NCBI GenBank assembly: GCA_958299035.1
Contig: CATQJL010000223.1
Location: 6,313,753-6,377,752 of the forward strand
Length of the DNA stretch: 64,000 nucleotides
Direction of reading: 5' to 3'
Source of the DNA: Cylicocyclus nassatus
Taxonomy: Eukaryota; Nematoda; Chromadorea; Rhabditida; Strongylidae
Shown here: in pieces, positions 1 through 10,257 of the stretch
Position numbering within the stretch: the stretch's first letter is position 1
Layout: every line of letters starts with the position of its first letter
Notes under the pieces: generated by a model
What the model was told of the DNA's origin: nothing
Databases searched by the model: none
The model's input: only the letters and a program-made list of their open reading frames with translations
Program-made: the position numbers and the translations under genes

Positions 1-288
1 CAGTTTGGCTCAAAGAACTCAGGAGACAGCAATACGCAAGTTTGCAAAGCGCAAGAGCATACCTACCTGGAAAGCTGGGAGGAAGCGGTTGAAATTCTGT
101 TGGCACTTTTGTTAATAGAACTTAGGAAACCACATAAAGCAAAAAAGATCCTCACAATTAACTTTGATAATTTCTGGGTTTTTAAATGTCTGAAAAATCC
201 GTGCCATACTTTTGCAGAAAAGGTTCCCAAGTTCTATCTTTGACAGTCAATCTCACTACACACACATAGCCAGTCCGAAGCGCCGCGA
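1..288. repeat. Direct repeat copy 1 (matches 1640-1927)
   Basis: The first 288 bases match 1640-1927 essentially base for base at a constant offset of 1639. The match stops inside a palindrome: copy 2 continues into the second palindrome arm, while copy 1 switches into Helitron-like 5' end sequence. No coding function was recognised. The copy probably extends left beyond the window. Confidence 0.85.
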
Positions 289-383
289 CACCCGCCGGGG
301 CCCAAAGTGTATGTGTGCCAAGTTTGGTCCCGATCGGTTCAGAAATGGAATTTTCTATTCGGAACATACGTACAGACAGACAT

Positions 384-414
<31 letters not shown>

Positions 415-433
415 TTCAGCTTTATATATAAGA
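289..433 (-). mobile_element. Helitron-like 5' terminus, truncated
   Basis: This segment carries the same block as the complete copies at 1946-3129 and 28009-28942: the conserved stretch around CACCCGCCGGGGCC, a run of CAGA repeats and a TTATATATAAGA end. Read on the minus strand it starts TCTTATATA, as expected for a Helitron 5' end. The rest of the element is missing, because the sequence joins the 288-bp direct repeat instead. Confidence 0.6.
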
Positions 434-1639
434 GAAGCTGGGCAGTTTTTTTTTTGAGAGTAACGTTTTGATCTCAAAACGATCATCATCTGCCATTTTG
501 TATCAGTAAATACAAAAAAAAACACGGTACAAGTATATTCAAACCGAAGAATTGGCAAAACTGACCAAAAAATCAATGATTCTAAAAAGATTCTATCAAT
601 TATTATGAACAATATAATGATGCTGTTTCCGTAATTTTGTCAAAACATTGCACAACCTCAAAATCGTATAGACAGTGTTTGGATGAACAGTTGAAATTGG
701 ATATACACTTTGATAGTAGAATTCTTGATTATATTCAAGTCAGTAGCCTACTAAGATGAGCTGGAAATTGGGGTAGACACTGGAGTTGGGCTTATCATAA
801 GTGTTGAACAATTTGAAAAGCCCATATAGAACGCGAACGGGAGTTTGGAATTAGAATTTTTGAATTGAAAAGACTCTGAGCAAGCTTCCAACAACGCATA
901 TTTCGTGATGAGGAAGGGATGTTCTTTGATTCAGAAGATTTTGTAACTATAAGTTGGAACGTTGGCTAGAGCTGCAGCGATGTTCGCCCGCGGCCCTTTC
1001 ATGACCGGGGACATCGCTTAATTCACCCCAGGTTTACATACGGGCCCAAAAGATCTAAAGGGAATGAAATGTTAAGGTAGTTCGTAGGGACAGTCGATGA
1101 GGAGAGCAGGGCCCCGGGTAAAAAGAGTCAGGAGGAATGTACACAGCTGTAGCTGGGAAAAGCTTGCCGAGTTTGTGACGTGACGGTCACTTTGTCAAAA
1201 AATTTCTGAATGTGAGAATTTGAGGGTATCCGAGGATTTCAAAATGTGTGAATGAGCCATTTTGGCAGCTGCAGTTTGTCGAAAGGTGATCACGCTAAAA
1301 CGTTGCCTCAAAACCGCACGAAAACGCTAAGGGCTTGCGCTGCATTTCCTTGCAGGGAAGTTCAAAGAAAAGGTGGGAACAGACAGGTCCCAACTAACCA
1401 CTATTAGCAAACAGCAGACATGACGGAAAATCTTGGCGTGCGCGGCACAACATGCCAATTTTGGCTTGATTCGGGGGACTGTAAAGGCGCAGTTCGCATT
1501 TTCTCAACAGCAGCACATTTGGGCAAGATTCGAAAGCGATTAAGTAAGATCTGAAGGATGTGGAATGGCAGAAAAGATTGGTAGTTCGGGAGTTTCATAA
1601 AGGAAATTGGATGAAAAAGAATGGGAGGAGAGGGGGATG
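434..1639. other. Non-coding stretch, nothing recognised
   Basis: Mixed-composition sequence with only short open frames that resemble no known domain. The right part, from about 1400, leads into the segment duplicated at 1-288 and may belong to the same larger repeat. Confidence 0.4.
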
Positions 1640-1945
1640 CAGTTTGGCTCAAAGAACTCAGGAGACAGCAATACGCAAGTTTGCAAAGCGCAAGAGCATA
1701 CCTACCTGGAAAGCTGGGAGGAAGCGGTTGAAATTCTGTTGGCACTTTTGTTAATAGAACTTAGGAAACCACATAAAGCAAAAAAGATCCTCACAATTAA
1801 CTTTGATAATTTCTGGGTTTTTAAATGTCTGAAAAATCCGTGCCATACTTTTGCAGAAAAGGTTCCCAAGTTCTATCTTTGACAGTCAATCTCACTACAC
1901 ACACATAGCCAGTCCGAAGCGCCGCGAAGCGGCGCTTTGGACTGG
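1640..1945. repeat. Direct repeat copy 2 ending in a 17-bp palindrome
   Basis: 1640-1927 repeats bases 1-288. The copy ends in a near-perfect hairpin: arm 1909-1925, loop GAA at 1926-1928, arm 1929-1945, with a single mismatch. The last bases are CTGG, which fits the CTRR 3' end of Helitrons preceded by a hairpin. The next base begins the TC end of another Helitron-like element. Confidence 0.7.
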
Positions 1946-3129
1946 TCTTATATATAAAGCTGAATGTCTGTTTGTCTGTCTGTATGTCTGTCTGTCTGTA
2001 TGTACGTATGTTCCGAATAGAAAATTCCATTTCTGAACCGATCGGGACCAAACTTGGCACACATACACTTCGGGCCCCGGCGGGTGTCATAGGCTACTTT
2101 TCGTCATCGATCGATATCGATTTTATCGATTTTTATCGATTTTTTTGCTGAGTTCACCTACGGGGCTGGGAGTTGGCACAGGGGGGTAATCGAGCATGGG
2201 GATTCCGAATACAATATTGGTTTTCAGGATTATCGATTACTTTTATCGATTTTATCGATTTTTTTGCAAAGTTTGAGCTACGGGGCTGGGAGTTGGCACA
2301 GGGGGGTAATCGAGCATGGGGATTCCGAATACAATATTGGTTTTCAGGATTATCGATTACTTTTATCGATTTTATCGAATTTTTTGCAAAGTTTGAGCTA
2401 CGGGGCTGGGAGTTCGCATAGGGGGGTAATCGAGCATGGGGATTCCGAATACAATATTGGTTTTCGGGATTATCGATTACTTTTATCGATTTTATCGATT
2501 TTTTTGCAAAGTTTGAGCTAGGGGGCTGGGAGTTGGCACAGGGGGGTAATCGAGCATGCTGATCATCTCCAAGGGGGGTGATCAGCATGCTATTACACCC
2601 CTGTGGCAAATTCCAGCCCCTTAGCTCGAATTTTCAAAAAATCGATAAAATCGATAAAAGTAATGGATGATCTTGAAAACTAATATTGTATTTGTAATCT
2701 GCATGCTCGATTACCCCCCTGTGCAAACTCCCAGCCCCGCAGGTCAAACTTTACAAAAAAATCGATAAAACCGATAAAAGTAATGGACGATCCTGAAAAC
2801 TAATATTGTGTTCGTAATCAGCATGCTCGATTACCCCCCTGTGCAAAATCCCAGCCTCGCATGTCAAAATTTACAAAAAATCGATAAAATCAATAAAAGT
2901 CATCGATAATTCTGAAAACTAATATTGTATTCGGAATCCCCATGCTCACTTCCCCCCCCCCCCTGTGCCAACTCCTAGCCCTGTAGGTGAACTCTGCAAA
3001 AAAATCGATAAAAATCGGTAAAATCGACATCGATTGATAACGAAAAGTGGACTGTGACACCCGCCGGGGCCCGAAGTGTATGTGTGCCAAGTTTGGTCCG
3101 GATACGGCGGAGCCGGGTAAGCCAGCTAG
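1946..3129 (+). mobile_element. Non-autonomous Helitron-like element with inverted arrays of ~120-bp repeats
   Basis: The element starts TCTTATATATAAAG at 1946 and ends GCCAGCTAG at 3129, followed by T, matching the TC start and CTRR|T end of Helitrons. Inside are three direct copies of a roughly 120-bp unit (about 2160-2530) rich in ATCGAT steps. An inversion centre follows near 2555-2590, then three units in the opposite orientation to about 3010. There is no Rep/helicase ORF, so it must be mobilised in trans. The same family recurs at 28009-28942 and as fragments at 289-433 and about 13134-13328. Assignment to Helitrons rests on end motifs only. Confidence 0.6.
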
Positions 3130-3130
3130 T

Positions 3131-3846
3131 ATGTTTATGTTTTTTTTAGCAAAAAATGCGTTTTTGATTGACAGTTGTGCCATCATTATCAGCACATACT
3201 CAAAAAACTATGGGAGATTGGTGAATTTCCACACCTTCACACAAAAACCCGCCCATTCCTGGAACCTATACCCTGTAAATAGTGCTGAAGAAGGTCACTT
3301 TCGTGAAAACGCTCTAGATTCACCTAATTGTAGTGGATGCTTTCGATGAATCAAAAACTTTAAGGCATTCAGAAGAACAACATGCTATTGAAATATCCTT
3401 CAATGTTTTGGAAAGGTTGGCAGTTTGAAGAAGAAACGGCAGGCAGAATACTTACAAAATCGCAGATGACTCGCATGTGTTCCAGTTCAACAGCGAGGCA
3501 GAAGGAGAATCTTACGCCGACGAAAATGTTGTCGACATTGATACAGTTGACAACTGAGGGAAACTCTCTATTTCGTACATCAGAAATCCAAGTAGATTGC
3601 CTAGTTTCAATGAGGAAATGTCCAACAAGTCCGTTGCTGATTTGAGGTTGCTGAAGATTTCAAGGCTGCTAAATTCACGAACATGGATATGAACAAAAGG
3701 AAGGTGTTAGTACAAAGCATAGCTACTGCCCTTAGATCCCGACTGGAGTAACTTAACTCTGTGCTTTATGCTGCTGGAAGTATCTCGCCTTGTGACATTA
3801 TGACCTAAGATATTGAAAAAGAAACCAACGCGCAGCATAGTATCTA
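3131..3846. other. Degenerate transposon-like sequence, no clear gene
   Basis: No domain can be recognised here. It lies immediately left of the mariner-like insertion and may be the upstream part of the hAT transposase remnant that resumes at 4715, but the reading frames are too broken to show this. Confidence 0.3.
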
Positions 3847-4714
3847 TTAGGGTGATCCAAAAGTAATGGGGCAGCTAGAGAATAAATGCAGTTTTCTCAA
3901 ATATAAAAGCTAAATGGAAGCCCAAGTTTTGGCAGATGTTAGTACCTAACAAAACCTTCTGATCGAGGTCTCTAGTTGGGCACTGTCACATGGCGTTAAT
4001 TCTATAAGCGCTTAAAACTGGAGCTCACCACTTCAAGTGATTTTGAACTTTGAGCAGCAATGCCGCAGTAAAACAAGTGAGCCTACCAGAGATACGTGCG
4101 CAGCAATGGGTGAGGGGACTGTCACCAAATCCACAATAGCTCGGTGGTCCCAGGGCTTTAGAACAGAAGATATAGCATCGGGTATCAGGAGACATATTAC
4201 TTATTCTTTCATCAAGGTAATCAATTAAGCCCAAACTTAGCACTTGCTTTTTGATAGTGCTTTTTATCTATCCATACATATGCAAATTACTTTGACTTTT
4301 CTCATTTTCAAAAGATTGTGTCCCAAAACATGAATTTTAACCTGAAAATCTGCGCCAAACACCGCACTTTTTCGAATAAAGTGCCTTTTTTGTATAAAAT
4401 AATGTGCAATTTTTCAATATTCAAGTAATCATTAGAAAGAGTTTAGAAAGCTCTTTCGAATGGTATGCCATATGTCGAGGGACTATCAGGTGCAGCGGCC
4501 CAAATTCGAATGGCGTTCAAAAAAGTCTGTCTGACTTCTTTGGAGCGCCACTCGAAGAAATGTCGGTGAGGTGCTGCAAGGTGCTGTCAAGATAACCTGC
4601 GAAGGTCACTTTATACAAAGGCGTTAAAATGCTAGGCGTGCTTAGCTAATCAGAAAGAAATCTTGAAGAATGTTTAAAAAATCAAGGTGCCCCATTACTT
4701 TTGGATCACCCTAA
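3847..4714. mobile_element. Mariner-like element with 27-bp terminal inverted repeats
   Basis: The 868-bp element begins TTAGGGTGATCCAAAAGTAA and ends in its reverse complement; the match runs through about 27 bases. A TA dinucleotide flanks each end (3845-3846 and 4715-4716), the target duplication of Tc1/mariner elements. It contains a decayed transposase start at 4037-4228 and so is probably a dead autonomous copy. It splits a hAT remnant. Confidence 0.85.
4037..4228 (+). pseudogene. Mariner transposase N-terminal helix-turn-helix remnant
   Basis: The 63-aa frame contains a stretch (TRDTCAAMGEGTVTKSTIAR, then WSQGFRTED) that resembles the N-terminal HTH of mariner transposases, where an IC..FG.. 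segment is followed by AQRWF.RF. The match, and the position inside inverted repeats with TA duplications, support the call. The frame stops after the HTH and no DDD catalytic core is visible. Inactive fragment. Confidence 0.55.
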
Positions 4715-4739
4715 TACTTTTTTCGGCTAATCCGCAGAT

Positions 4740-5102
4740 GCTGTTGAAGAAAAAGTTGAGCAGCTTTCTCGTCAGCTAACAAGACGTATGCCAGAGGAGG
4801 TGAAGCCAGAGTTCGACAAGGCTCAAAAAAGTATGCAATATTTCCTTCCCGTGTTGCGAAAGCATATGCGATCTGGCTCTTTCCCCATTACTTACCGCAG
4901 AAATCTGATGGACTTACTAGCAAAGCTAGTTCCCATTCCGACCAGCACGGCAGAGGTAGAGAGGGGATTTTCTATCTACTCTGTTATCAGAACGCAACGC
5001 AGAACTCGTACAACGGGGGAGCATCTCACAAGGAGAGAATACTTAGTCGAAAGCACCAATCCAGATGAGACATATATCATCGTAACCTGCTCGGAGCGCT
5101 GA
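4740..5102 (+). pseudogene. hAT-family transposase C-terminal (dimerisation) fragment
   Basis: The 104-aa frame from 4788 includes LLAKLVPIPTSTAEVERGFS followed by basic residues and a downstream EHL. This is the conserved C-terminal hAT dimerisation motif (IP.S.A.ER.FS ... K.R). Upstream sequence in the same frame from about 4740 is acidic/leucine-rich and open. The N-terminal RNase H-like core is not recognisable, and the gene is interrupted upstream by the mariner-like element. Likely dead. It overlaps the left arm of the inverted repeat 5029-5497. Confidence 0.7.
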
Positions 5103-5497
5103 TTTCAAATCTCTCCTCCTTATCTGCGGAGCGCCTCTGGGTGGGGAACTATGACCGTTTCAAGACCCAAAAACTGGGTGGGTAAAGAAAATAAAATTGA
5201 TTGTTACAACATGTATATTTCGCAAATAGACTCGTTTTAAGTGTTATAGCAGACAGACATTTTTCTTTGCGCAGAGTAATCTGATAGACGTCACTCCCCC
5301 ATTCGAGCCCAACTGGAACTTCTGCGTATAATTTAAATCTTCCCCTCGACTTCAAATTTTCTCCACAAAAACAACCATAACTCGTTATCCAAAGGCGCTA
5401 GCTAATTTTGCCAGATTTGAAATCAGCGCTCCGAGTACGTCACGATGATATATGTCTCATCGAATTGGTGCTTTCGACTAAGTATCCTCTCCTTGTA
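5029..5497. repeat. Inverted repeat overlapping the hAT fragment end
   Basis: 5029-5112 recurs in reverse complement at about 5414-5497 with scattered mismatches; the arms include the end of the hAT reading frame. The roughly 300-bp spacer shows no gene. This may be a partial inverted duplication of the transposase 3' end. Confidence 0.65.
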
Positions 5498-5532
5498 AGC
5501 AATTATCTAAGATTTGTCAACCTTCTACTACC

Positions 5533-5728
5533 CTATTTTCAGGTGTATAAGCCGCACCCTTTTTGCTCTAAACGCAAGCAGACCCAGGCGTGCCGCTGCG
5601 CATTTGCCCCGCGAAGCGGTCGCTTTCTCGCTCATTGCTCTCACCTAACGCGCCCCATCGTAACATGCAGTCTTTTGACGCGTGCGCCTTTTGACTGAAA
5701 AGGGTGCGGCCTATACACCTGAAAATAG
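5533..5728. mobile_element. Small foldback MITE (~196 bp)
   Basis: Terminal inverted repeats of about 30 bp: CTATTTTCAGGTGTATAAGC at 5533 and the reverse complement ending at 5728. The interior is GC-rich and non-coding. No protein is encoded. Confidence 0.75.
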
Positions 5729-5860
5729 GTTAAATGGTTATCTAAAAACTTCATTTAAAGGATTGCTGTAAGTGGTCTAGACAGGGTGTCATCGTATGAC
5801 TTTTTAAAATATCCTAAATGATGGTATGAAGAAACTGGTCACTTACCTGCTGACTTCCTG

Positions 5861-5994
5861 GGGTAGAGGAACGAACACCTCAATTAGGCACCGCCTCCGC
5901 GGACCACTTGTCCCAACACGATGCACAACAGTAGGACGAAAGGACCAGCAGCCCGCGGAGGCGATGCCTAATTGAGGCGTTCGTTCCTGTACCC
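5861..5994. mobile_element. hAT-like MITE with 8-bp target duplication
   Basis: 134 bp bounded by inverted repeats beginning GGGTAGAGGAACGAAC (left) and GGGTACAGGAACGAAC (right, reverse complement). The flanks are ACTTCCTG at both 5853-5860 and 5995-6002, an exact 8-bp duplication as expected for hAT transposition. A diverged copy lies at 24563-24706. Confidence 0.8.
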
Positions 5995-6029
5995 ACTTCC
6001 TGGTGCTACCAGAGGGCCACGAAAAAAAC

Positions 6030-6205
6030 ACAAAAGTGCTTAGAAGAAAAAGAACGTTTCAAATCTATTTTCGACTCGGAACGCTTTTTGACGCAATTCT
6101 ACTTCTACTCCGATGATCTTTTGAAGAAAGAAGAAGATCTTTCAGGCAGCGAAGTTGTTGTCTCTCACGTTAGCGATAGTAATATTGTTGATGATGACGT
6201 GCAGG
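6030..6205 (+). other. Open exon-like stretch of unknown origin
   Basis: A frame rich in acidic and aromatic residues stays open through about 58 codons and then meets a good splice donor, GTAAGT, at 6206. No domain is recognisable and no neighbouring exon was found. It could be an exon of a lost host or transposon gene, or chance. Confidence 0.25.
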
Positions 6206-6749
6206 AATTGTAAGTTGTTCCTAACTTGTACATTTATTTATTTATTTATTGAAATACACACCAAAGTGCACCGACTAAAAAAAAAGAAAAAGGAAAGAAT
6301 GAGTGAGTCGTCGATATTGGTCCCTTGCAGGCTTCAGGTCGTTTTCCTTCTTCGGAAGGTGAGGAAATCCCCCTGCCGAGATCCTTTTCCCTACCCAGAC
6401 GCAGATGTTGACCGAAATTACCAGGGCTTGGCTGACCAACTTAACCCAAGGCGGACGAATCCGTCAGGGACCCTGGGCGAATGGGAGGGGGGACCTCAAG
6501 GTAGGGGACTCGCCGACTTCAGAGCTCCTTAAACGGCTAGTCCATGCGAAGAGACTGCTTTTGCGGTGCTGACGTAAACCTTAAAAGAATACGAAAATGA
6601 AAAAATAAGCATTGCTGTTCACAAGAAGATCAAAAGAGGGATGCAAAACAGATCTTGAATATTCTCAAGTGTCAATATCTGACTGGCAGATATACAAAAT
6701 GAAAGTGAACAAAGAAATGAACCATTCGAGTGTCCTCGAAGGTTAAGCT

Positions 6750-8534
6750 CTACACGTCAGAAATTCCCAAAACTTCCAGAACATTGATAGAGGCTAATTT
6801 CTTGCGAAATTTTGCAGTGGTGTTGCAAGAAAATAGTTCTTTCGGTAGCAGTTCGATCCATCTGGCTGTGCGGCACACAAAAGAATTAAAAGCAATGGTA
6901 AATATCTTGCTGCCTAGCTTTCGGTAGCATAACCCGAAACCCCCGGTGCGGTTTCTACAAGGTCTAAATACCCAGAAATTACTGGGTCTTAGTCTCGTTT
7001 CTAACTTTAAAATTCGAAAGCAAAAGACTAAGTCGTTAAAAACCCTTCTATACTTAAGGCTGCGCAATCCCAAAGTGGTAAGACGCGATCTATAAGAAGG
7101 TAGTGAGTAAGGGTACTCTGGATTTGGGTAACATCTATAGAAAACAATTCTTGTAAAAGTCTTCTGCACTTTTTCCAGTTTCTCAATGTTCTTTTTAAGA
7201 AAAGGATTCCATACTGGGGATGCATATTCCAAAAGAGGCAAGACATAAGTCTTATACAGTTTGACTAGGAGGAACGGGTCATTGCTATGCGTGTTTCTCA
7301 AAATAATGAAGAGGACTGATAGGGCTTTTTTGGTGAGTGAGTCGTAATGTATGGTGAACTTGAGCTGATCGTCAATAAAAACCCCTAAATCCCTAGTGGA
7401 ATTGCACAGCTCCAGCTCAACACCATTGCAGAGATAAGTCCGCGGCTGGAAGTTACCAAAATGCACAACTTTTGACTTAAGTGCGTTCACAGGCAAATCC
7501 CAATCTTTGGACCAAGAAATCATTTTCTGTATTGAGCTAGAAATTGCCTCATAAGCAACACTTTGTTCACGCTCTTCGTAACAGAAGTAGATTTTTATAT
7601 CATCTGCAAAAATCTGCACTTTGATATTTGGATGCGTCTTCAAAAGTGAAGGCAATTCTGCTGTATATGTGAGAAAGAGGAGGGGAGAGAGTATGCCACC
7701 TTGCGGTACACCGGTACTGCAGTGAAAACGCTCTGAAAAGCTAGTACCGACTCGCACTGTCATACCTCTGTTATATAGGTAGGATGAGAACCACTGAAGT
7801 AGTCGTTTATCCATTCCATAATTGGCAAGCTTAGAGAGTAATTTGGAGTGGTTAACCTTGTCGAAAGCCTTGGAAAGATCAAAAAAGACAACATCTACTG
7901 ATTTTCCTTGGTTAACTGCACTTATCCAGTCATGCATAGAGTCGGAGAGTAAGGCAGTGGTTGACCCTCCTGGAAGGAAACCATGTTGGGCAGAAGGAAT
8001 AATCATACGCCTATCCAACCACTCATATAATTTTTCCTTTATGAATTTTTCTAGAATTTTGCCGCAAGACGCTGTAATACTGATGGGCCGAAAGTTAGAA
8101 ACGGCGCTATTCGATTCGCGCTTTGGTATTGCCGTTACAAGTGCTTCCTTCCAGATTTGAGGGACTTTCCCGAGCAGCAAAGATGTGTTGTAGATTAGAG
8201 ATAAAGGAAAAGCAAGAGTGGAGGCACATTTTCGATACAATATTTGAGGGAGGCCATCGTATGAAACAGAGGTAGTTGGTTTTAGTTTTTTCAGAAAGTC
8301 GTAAACTTTAGCAGGGTCAAAAAAGAACTCTCTAACATTTTCATTTACTGGAATTTCAGTCTCATTACTTGAAAAATTGCCGTACTCATCACTACCCATT
8401 CCAAAAAAACCTGCAAAGAAATTGCCAAGTGCATCTGCTTTGTCTTTGTCGCTTACGATCGTGTTTCCATGTTCATCTACCAAAACCGCGAGCTTCTGTT
8501 TTCCTTTAGTCTTGCAGCCGAAATATCGATACAT
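6750..8534 (-). CDS. LINE ORF2, reverse transcriptase part
   Basis: A 594-aa frame with the reverse transcriptase blocks in order: the TAIPKR and NFRPIS region at about 134-153, FFDLSKAFD at 217-225, GVPQGGILSP at 275-284 and the catalytic FADD at 309-312, then thumb and C-terminal sequence. It would copy the element's RNA at a nicked target. The listed start (Met at 8534) is only the first Met after a frameshift. Homologous sequence in the same frame continues upstream to about 8640, so this and the 8636-9646 frame were originally one polyprotein. The RT itself shows no internal stop. Confidence 0.9.
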   Translation of the reverse strand: MYRYFGCKTKGKQKLAVLVDEHGNTIVSDKDKADALGNFFAGFFGMGSDEYGNFSSNETEIPVNENVREFFFDPAKVYDFLKKLKPTTSVSYDGLPQILYRKCASTLAFPLSLIYNTSLLLGKVPQIWKEALVTAIPKRESNSAVSNFRPISITASCGKILEKFIKEKLYEWLDRRMIIPSAQHGFLPGGSTTALLSDSMHDWISAVNQGKSVDVVFFDLSKAFDKVNHSKLLSKLANYGMDKRLLQWFSSYLYNRGMTVRVGTSFSERFHCSTGVPQGGILSPLLFLTYTAELPSLLKTHPNIKVQIFADDIKIYFCYEEREQSVAYEAISSSIQKMISWSKDWDLPVNALKSKVVHFGNFQPRTYLCNGVELELCNSTRDLGVFIDDQLKFTIHYDSLTKKALSVLFIILRNTHSNDPFLLVKLYKTYVLPLLEYASPVWNPFLKKNIEKLEKVQKTFTRIVFYRCYPNPEYPYSLPSYRSRLTTLGLRSLKYRRVFNDLVFCFRILKLETRLRPSNFWVFRPCRNRTGGFGLCYRKLGSKIFTIAFNSFVCRTARWIELLPKELFSCNTTAKFRKKLASINVLEVLGISDV

Positions 8535-8635
8535 TTCTTTTGAATTGAGAACGGAAAGACGTTTTTCACGATTAGCTAGGTATTTTCGAATGTGATAGCC
8601 GATATCTTTGCAAACTTTCCTATAGAGGTGATCGT

Positions 8636-9646
8636 TTACGGATCACGAGATTGCGAAAAAATTCTATTTTTTTGTTCAATTAGATTCCGAATGTGATTAG
8701 GATATTTGCTGATCTGGAACGGTTCAAAACGGAAAGGCACGTACTTAGCAAGAATGCGATATAATACATTACAAAAGCGATAGTACATGTCATCAACAGT
8801 TTCGTAATTGTCGAAAACCTCATACCAGTTGATGTCATGTAATTCATTGTTGATTTTGGAAAAGTCAGCCTTGAGGAAGTCAGGATATGGTAAAAAAGCG
8901 TTTTTACTAGAATCAAAGCATACACCAAAACTTAGAGTGTTGTGGTCCGAAGAACCAAAAGGCGGAAATATTTTTACGTTTTGGACTATATTGGTAGATG
9001 AGAAAATTAGATCAATAGCAGATTTCCCCCTGGTAGGAGAAGACACGTTCTGACAAAAGTCACAATTACGGATCGAAGACAGGAGCTGTGATTCGGTGCG
9101 GGTCATAGGAGAAAAAATGTCAATGTTAAAGTCTCCTAGAATTACGGTAGGATATGGAAAAGAGCAAGCATCGTGGATGGTATCGGCCAAAGCAACGTCA
9201 TCATCAGAAGTTGAGGACGGTGGTCGGTATACTACAACAAATCGTAAGGGTGAAGGAGAAGAAGGTGACCAGATGTTCAAACAGAGGACGTCGCTACTAC
9301 ATTCATTCACAATTCGTACTCGTTCCACACCTAAGCCCTCCTTTATCAAACAGCAAACGCCTCCTCCCCTGCGGTAGATCCTGTCAGAGCGATATATTGA
9401 ATAGGGAAGGTCGCAAAGAATTTCGGAGTCGGGAGTCTTAGAGCTAAGCCAAGTTTCGGTAATACATAAAATATCAGGTAAATGAAAACTGATAAAAACA
9501 TGCAAAAGATCCAATTTATTCACTATGCTGCGGGAATTGAAAAGAAGACACTGTAATGATGCGGAAATTTCAGGCTGCTCTAAGCGTTTCCCTGACGTTT
9601 TGGAAGCTGCGAAATATGGCGAAGTTCGCCTTTGTAGACGAACCAT
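8636..9646 (-). CDS. LINE ORF2, apurinic-like endonuclease part
   Basis: A 336-aa frame with the APE-type endonuclease motifs: Asn37 in LFNSRS, Glu64 in CITETW, VVYRPP near 138-143, GDFN at 171-174 and SDH at 233-235. All catalytic residues of the family are present, so the domain looks intact. It nicks target DNA to prime reverse transcription. The frame ends at SRDP-stop, and the expected continuation resumes in another frame immediately afterwards. The start overlaps the ORF1 end by 67 bp. Confidence 0.88.
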   Translation of the reverse strand: MVRLQRRTSPYFAASKTSGKRLEQPEISASLQCLLFNSRSIVNKLDLLHVFISFHLPDILCITETWLSSKTPDSEILCDLPYSIYRSDRIYRRGGGVCCLIKEGLGVERVRIVNECSSDVLCLNIWSPSSPSPLRFVVVYRPPSSTSDDDVALADTIHDACSFPYPTVILGDFNIDIFSPMTRTESQLLSSIRNCDFCQNVSSPTRGKSAIDLIFSSTNIVQNVKIFPPFGSSDHNTLSFGVCFDSSKNAFLPYPDFLKADFSKINNELHDINWYEVFDNYETVDDMYYRFCNVLYRILAKYVPFRFEPFQISKYPNHIRNLIEQKNRIFSQSRDP

Positions 9647-10257
9647 TCTTTCACGGCCTTCCCCTTGTTCCGGTCCCTGGCGATCTGCCGAAGCTCGAAT
9701 TCTTGAGCCCTTTCCGAAGCCGTCATGCTTCTACGTACAAATACGTTGCGCAGACTAGACTCTCTCAAAAGGTAGGAGTTGGAGAGCGCCTGGGCCCAAA
9801 AAGAGTGGGATGGGAAGACCACTTTGATTAGTCTAGGCCTGTTGACATCGAATTTGCCCATACGATAAATTTCCGTGGGCCAACAGTCCACCTTAAGGAC
9901 CTCCAACACTTCGGCCACGCGAGATTCCAAGTCTGCCTTACGCTCTAAAAGAGGCTTAACCGGCTCCGATTCTTCTACCCCAGCTAAAACTATAGAGCGA
10001 CCCCTTTTTTCCGCTTCAACGTCAAGGGGGATTTTGGATTTCAGTGCTAGGACCATCTTTTCAATATTGGGATCAGTATTTTTCTCCAATATTGATTCGA
10101 TCAATTCACTAACACTGAAAGCTCCAAAATCCTCCTCCCCTTCCTTAACACCTGCAGTGTTCACTGTCGGCAAATTTTGGGTTGAAGAAATGGCCCTTTT
10201 CTTCGTGGTGCGAACCGACGTAGGCTGTGAGTTAGATTTGACCGACCTTGCTGGCAT
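9580..10257 (-). CDS. LINE ORF1, putative RNA-binding protein
   Basis: A 225-aa basic frame directly upstream of ORF2. The N-terminus is Ser/Thr/Lys-rich and low-complexity; the middle (about 100-200) has the IVLAGVEES ... IYRMGK ... RPRLIKV pattern seen in ORF1 proteins of nematode CR1-like elements, followed by FVRRSMT and FVYKGEL. The predicted role is nucleic-acid binding and chaperoning of the element's RNA. No zinc knuckle is visible. Confidence 0.75.
   Translation of the reverse strand: MPARSVKSNSQPTSVRTTKKRAISSTQNLPTVNTAGVKEGEEDFGAFSVSELIESILEKNTDPNIEKMVLALKSKIPLDVEAEKRGRSIVLAGVEESEPVKPLLERKADLESRVAEVLEVLKVDCWPTEIYRMGKFDVNRPRLIKVVFPSHSFWAQALSNSYLLRESSLRNVFVRRSMTASERAQEFELRQIARDRNKGKAVKEWFVYKGELRHISQLPKRQGNA

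Noticed and set aside
2154..2609. 151-codon frame with repeated HARLPPCANSQP
   Set aside because: It is the translation of the ~120-bp Helitron-borne repeat; the same happens at 28435-28734. Not a gene.
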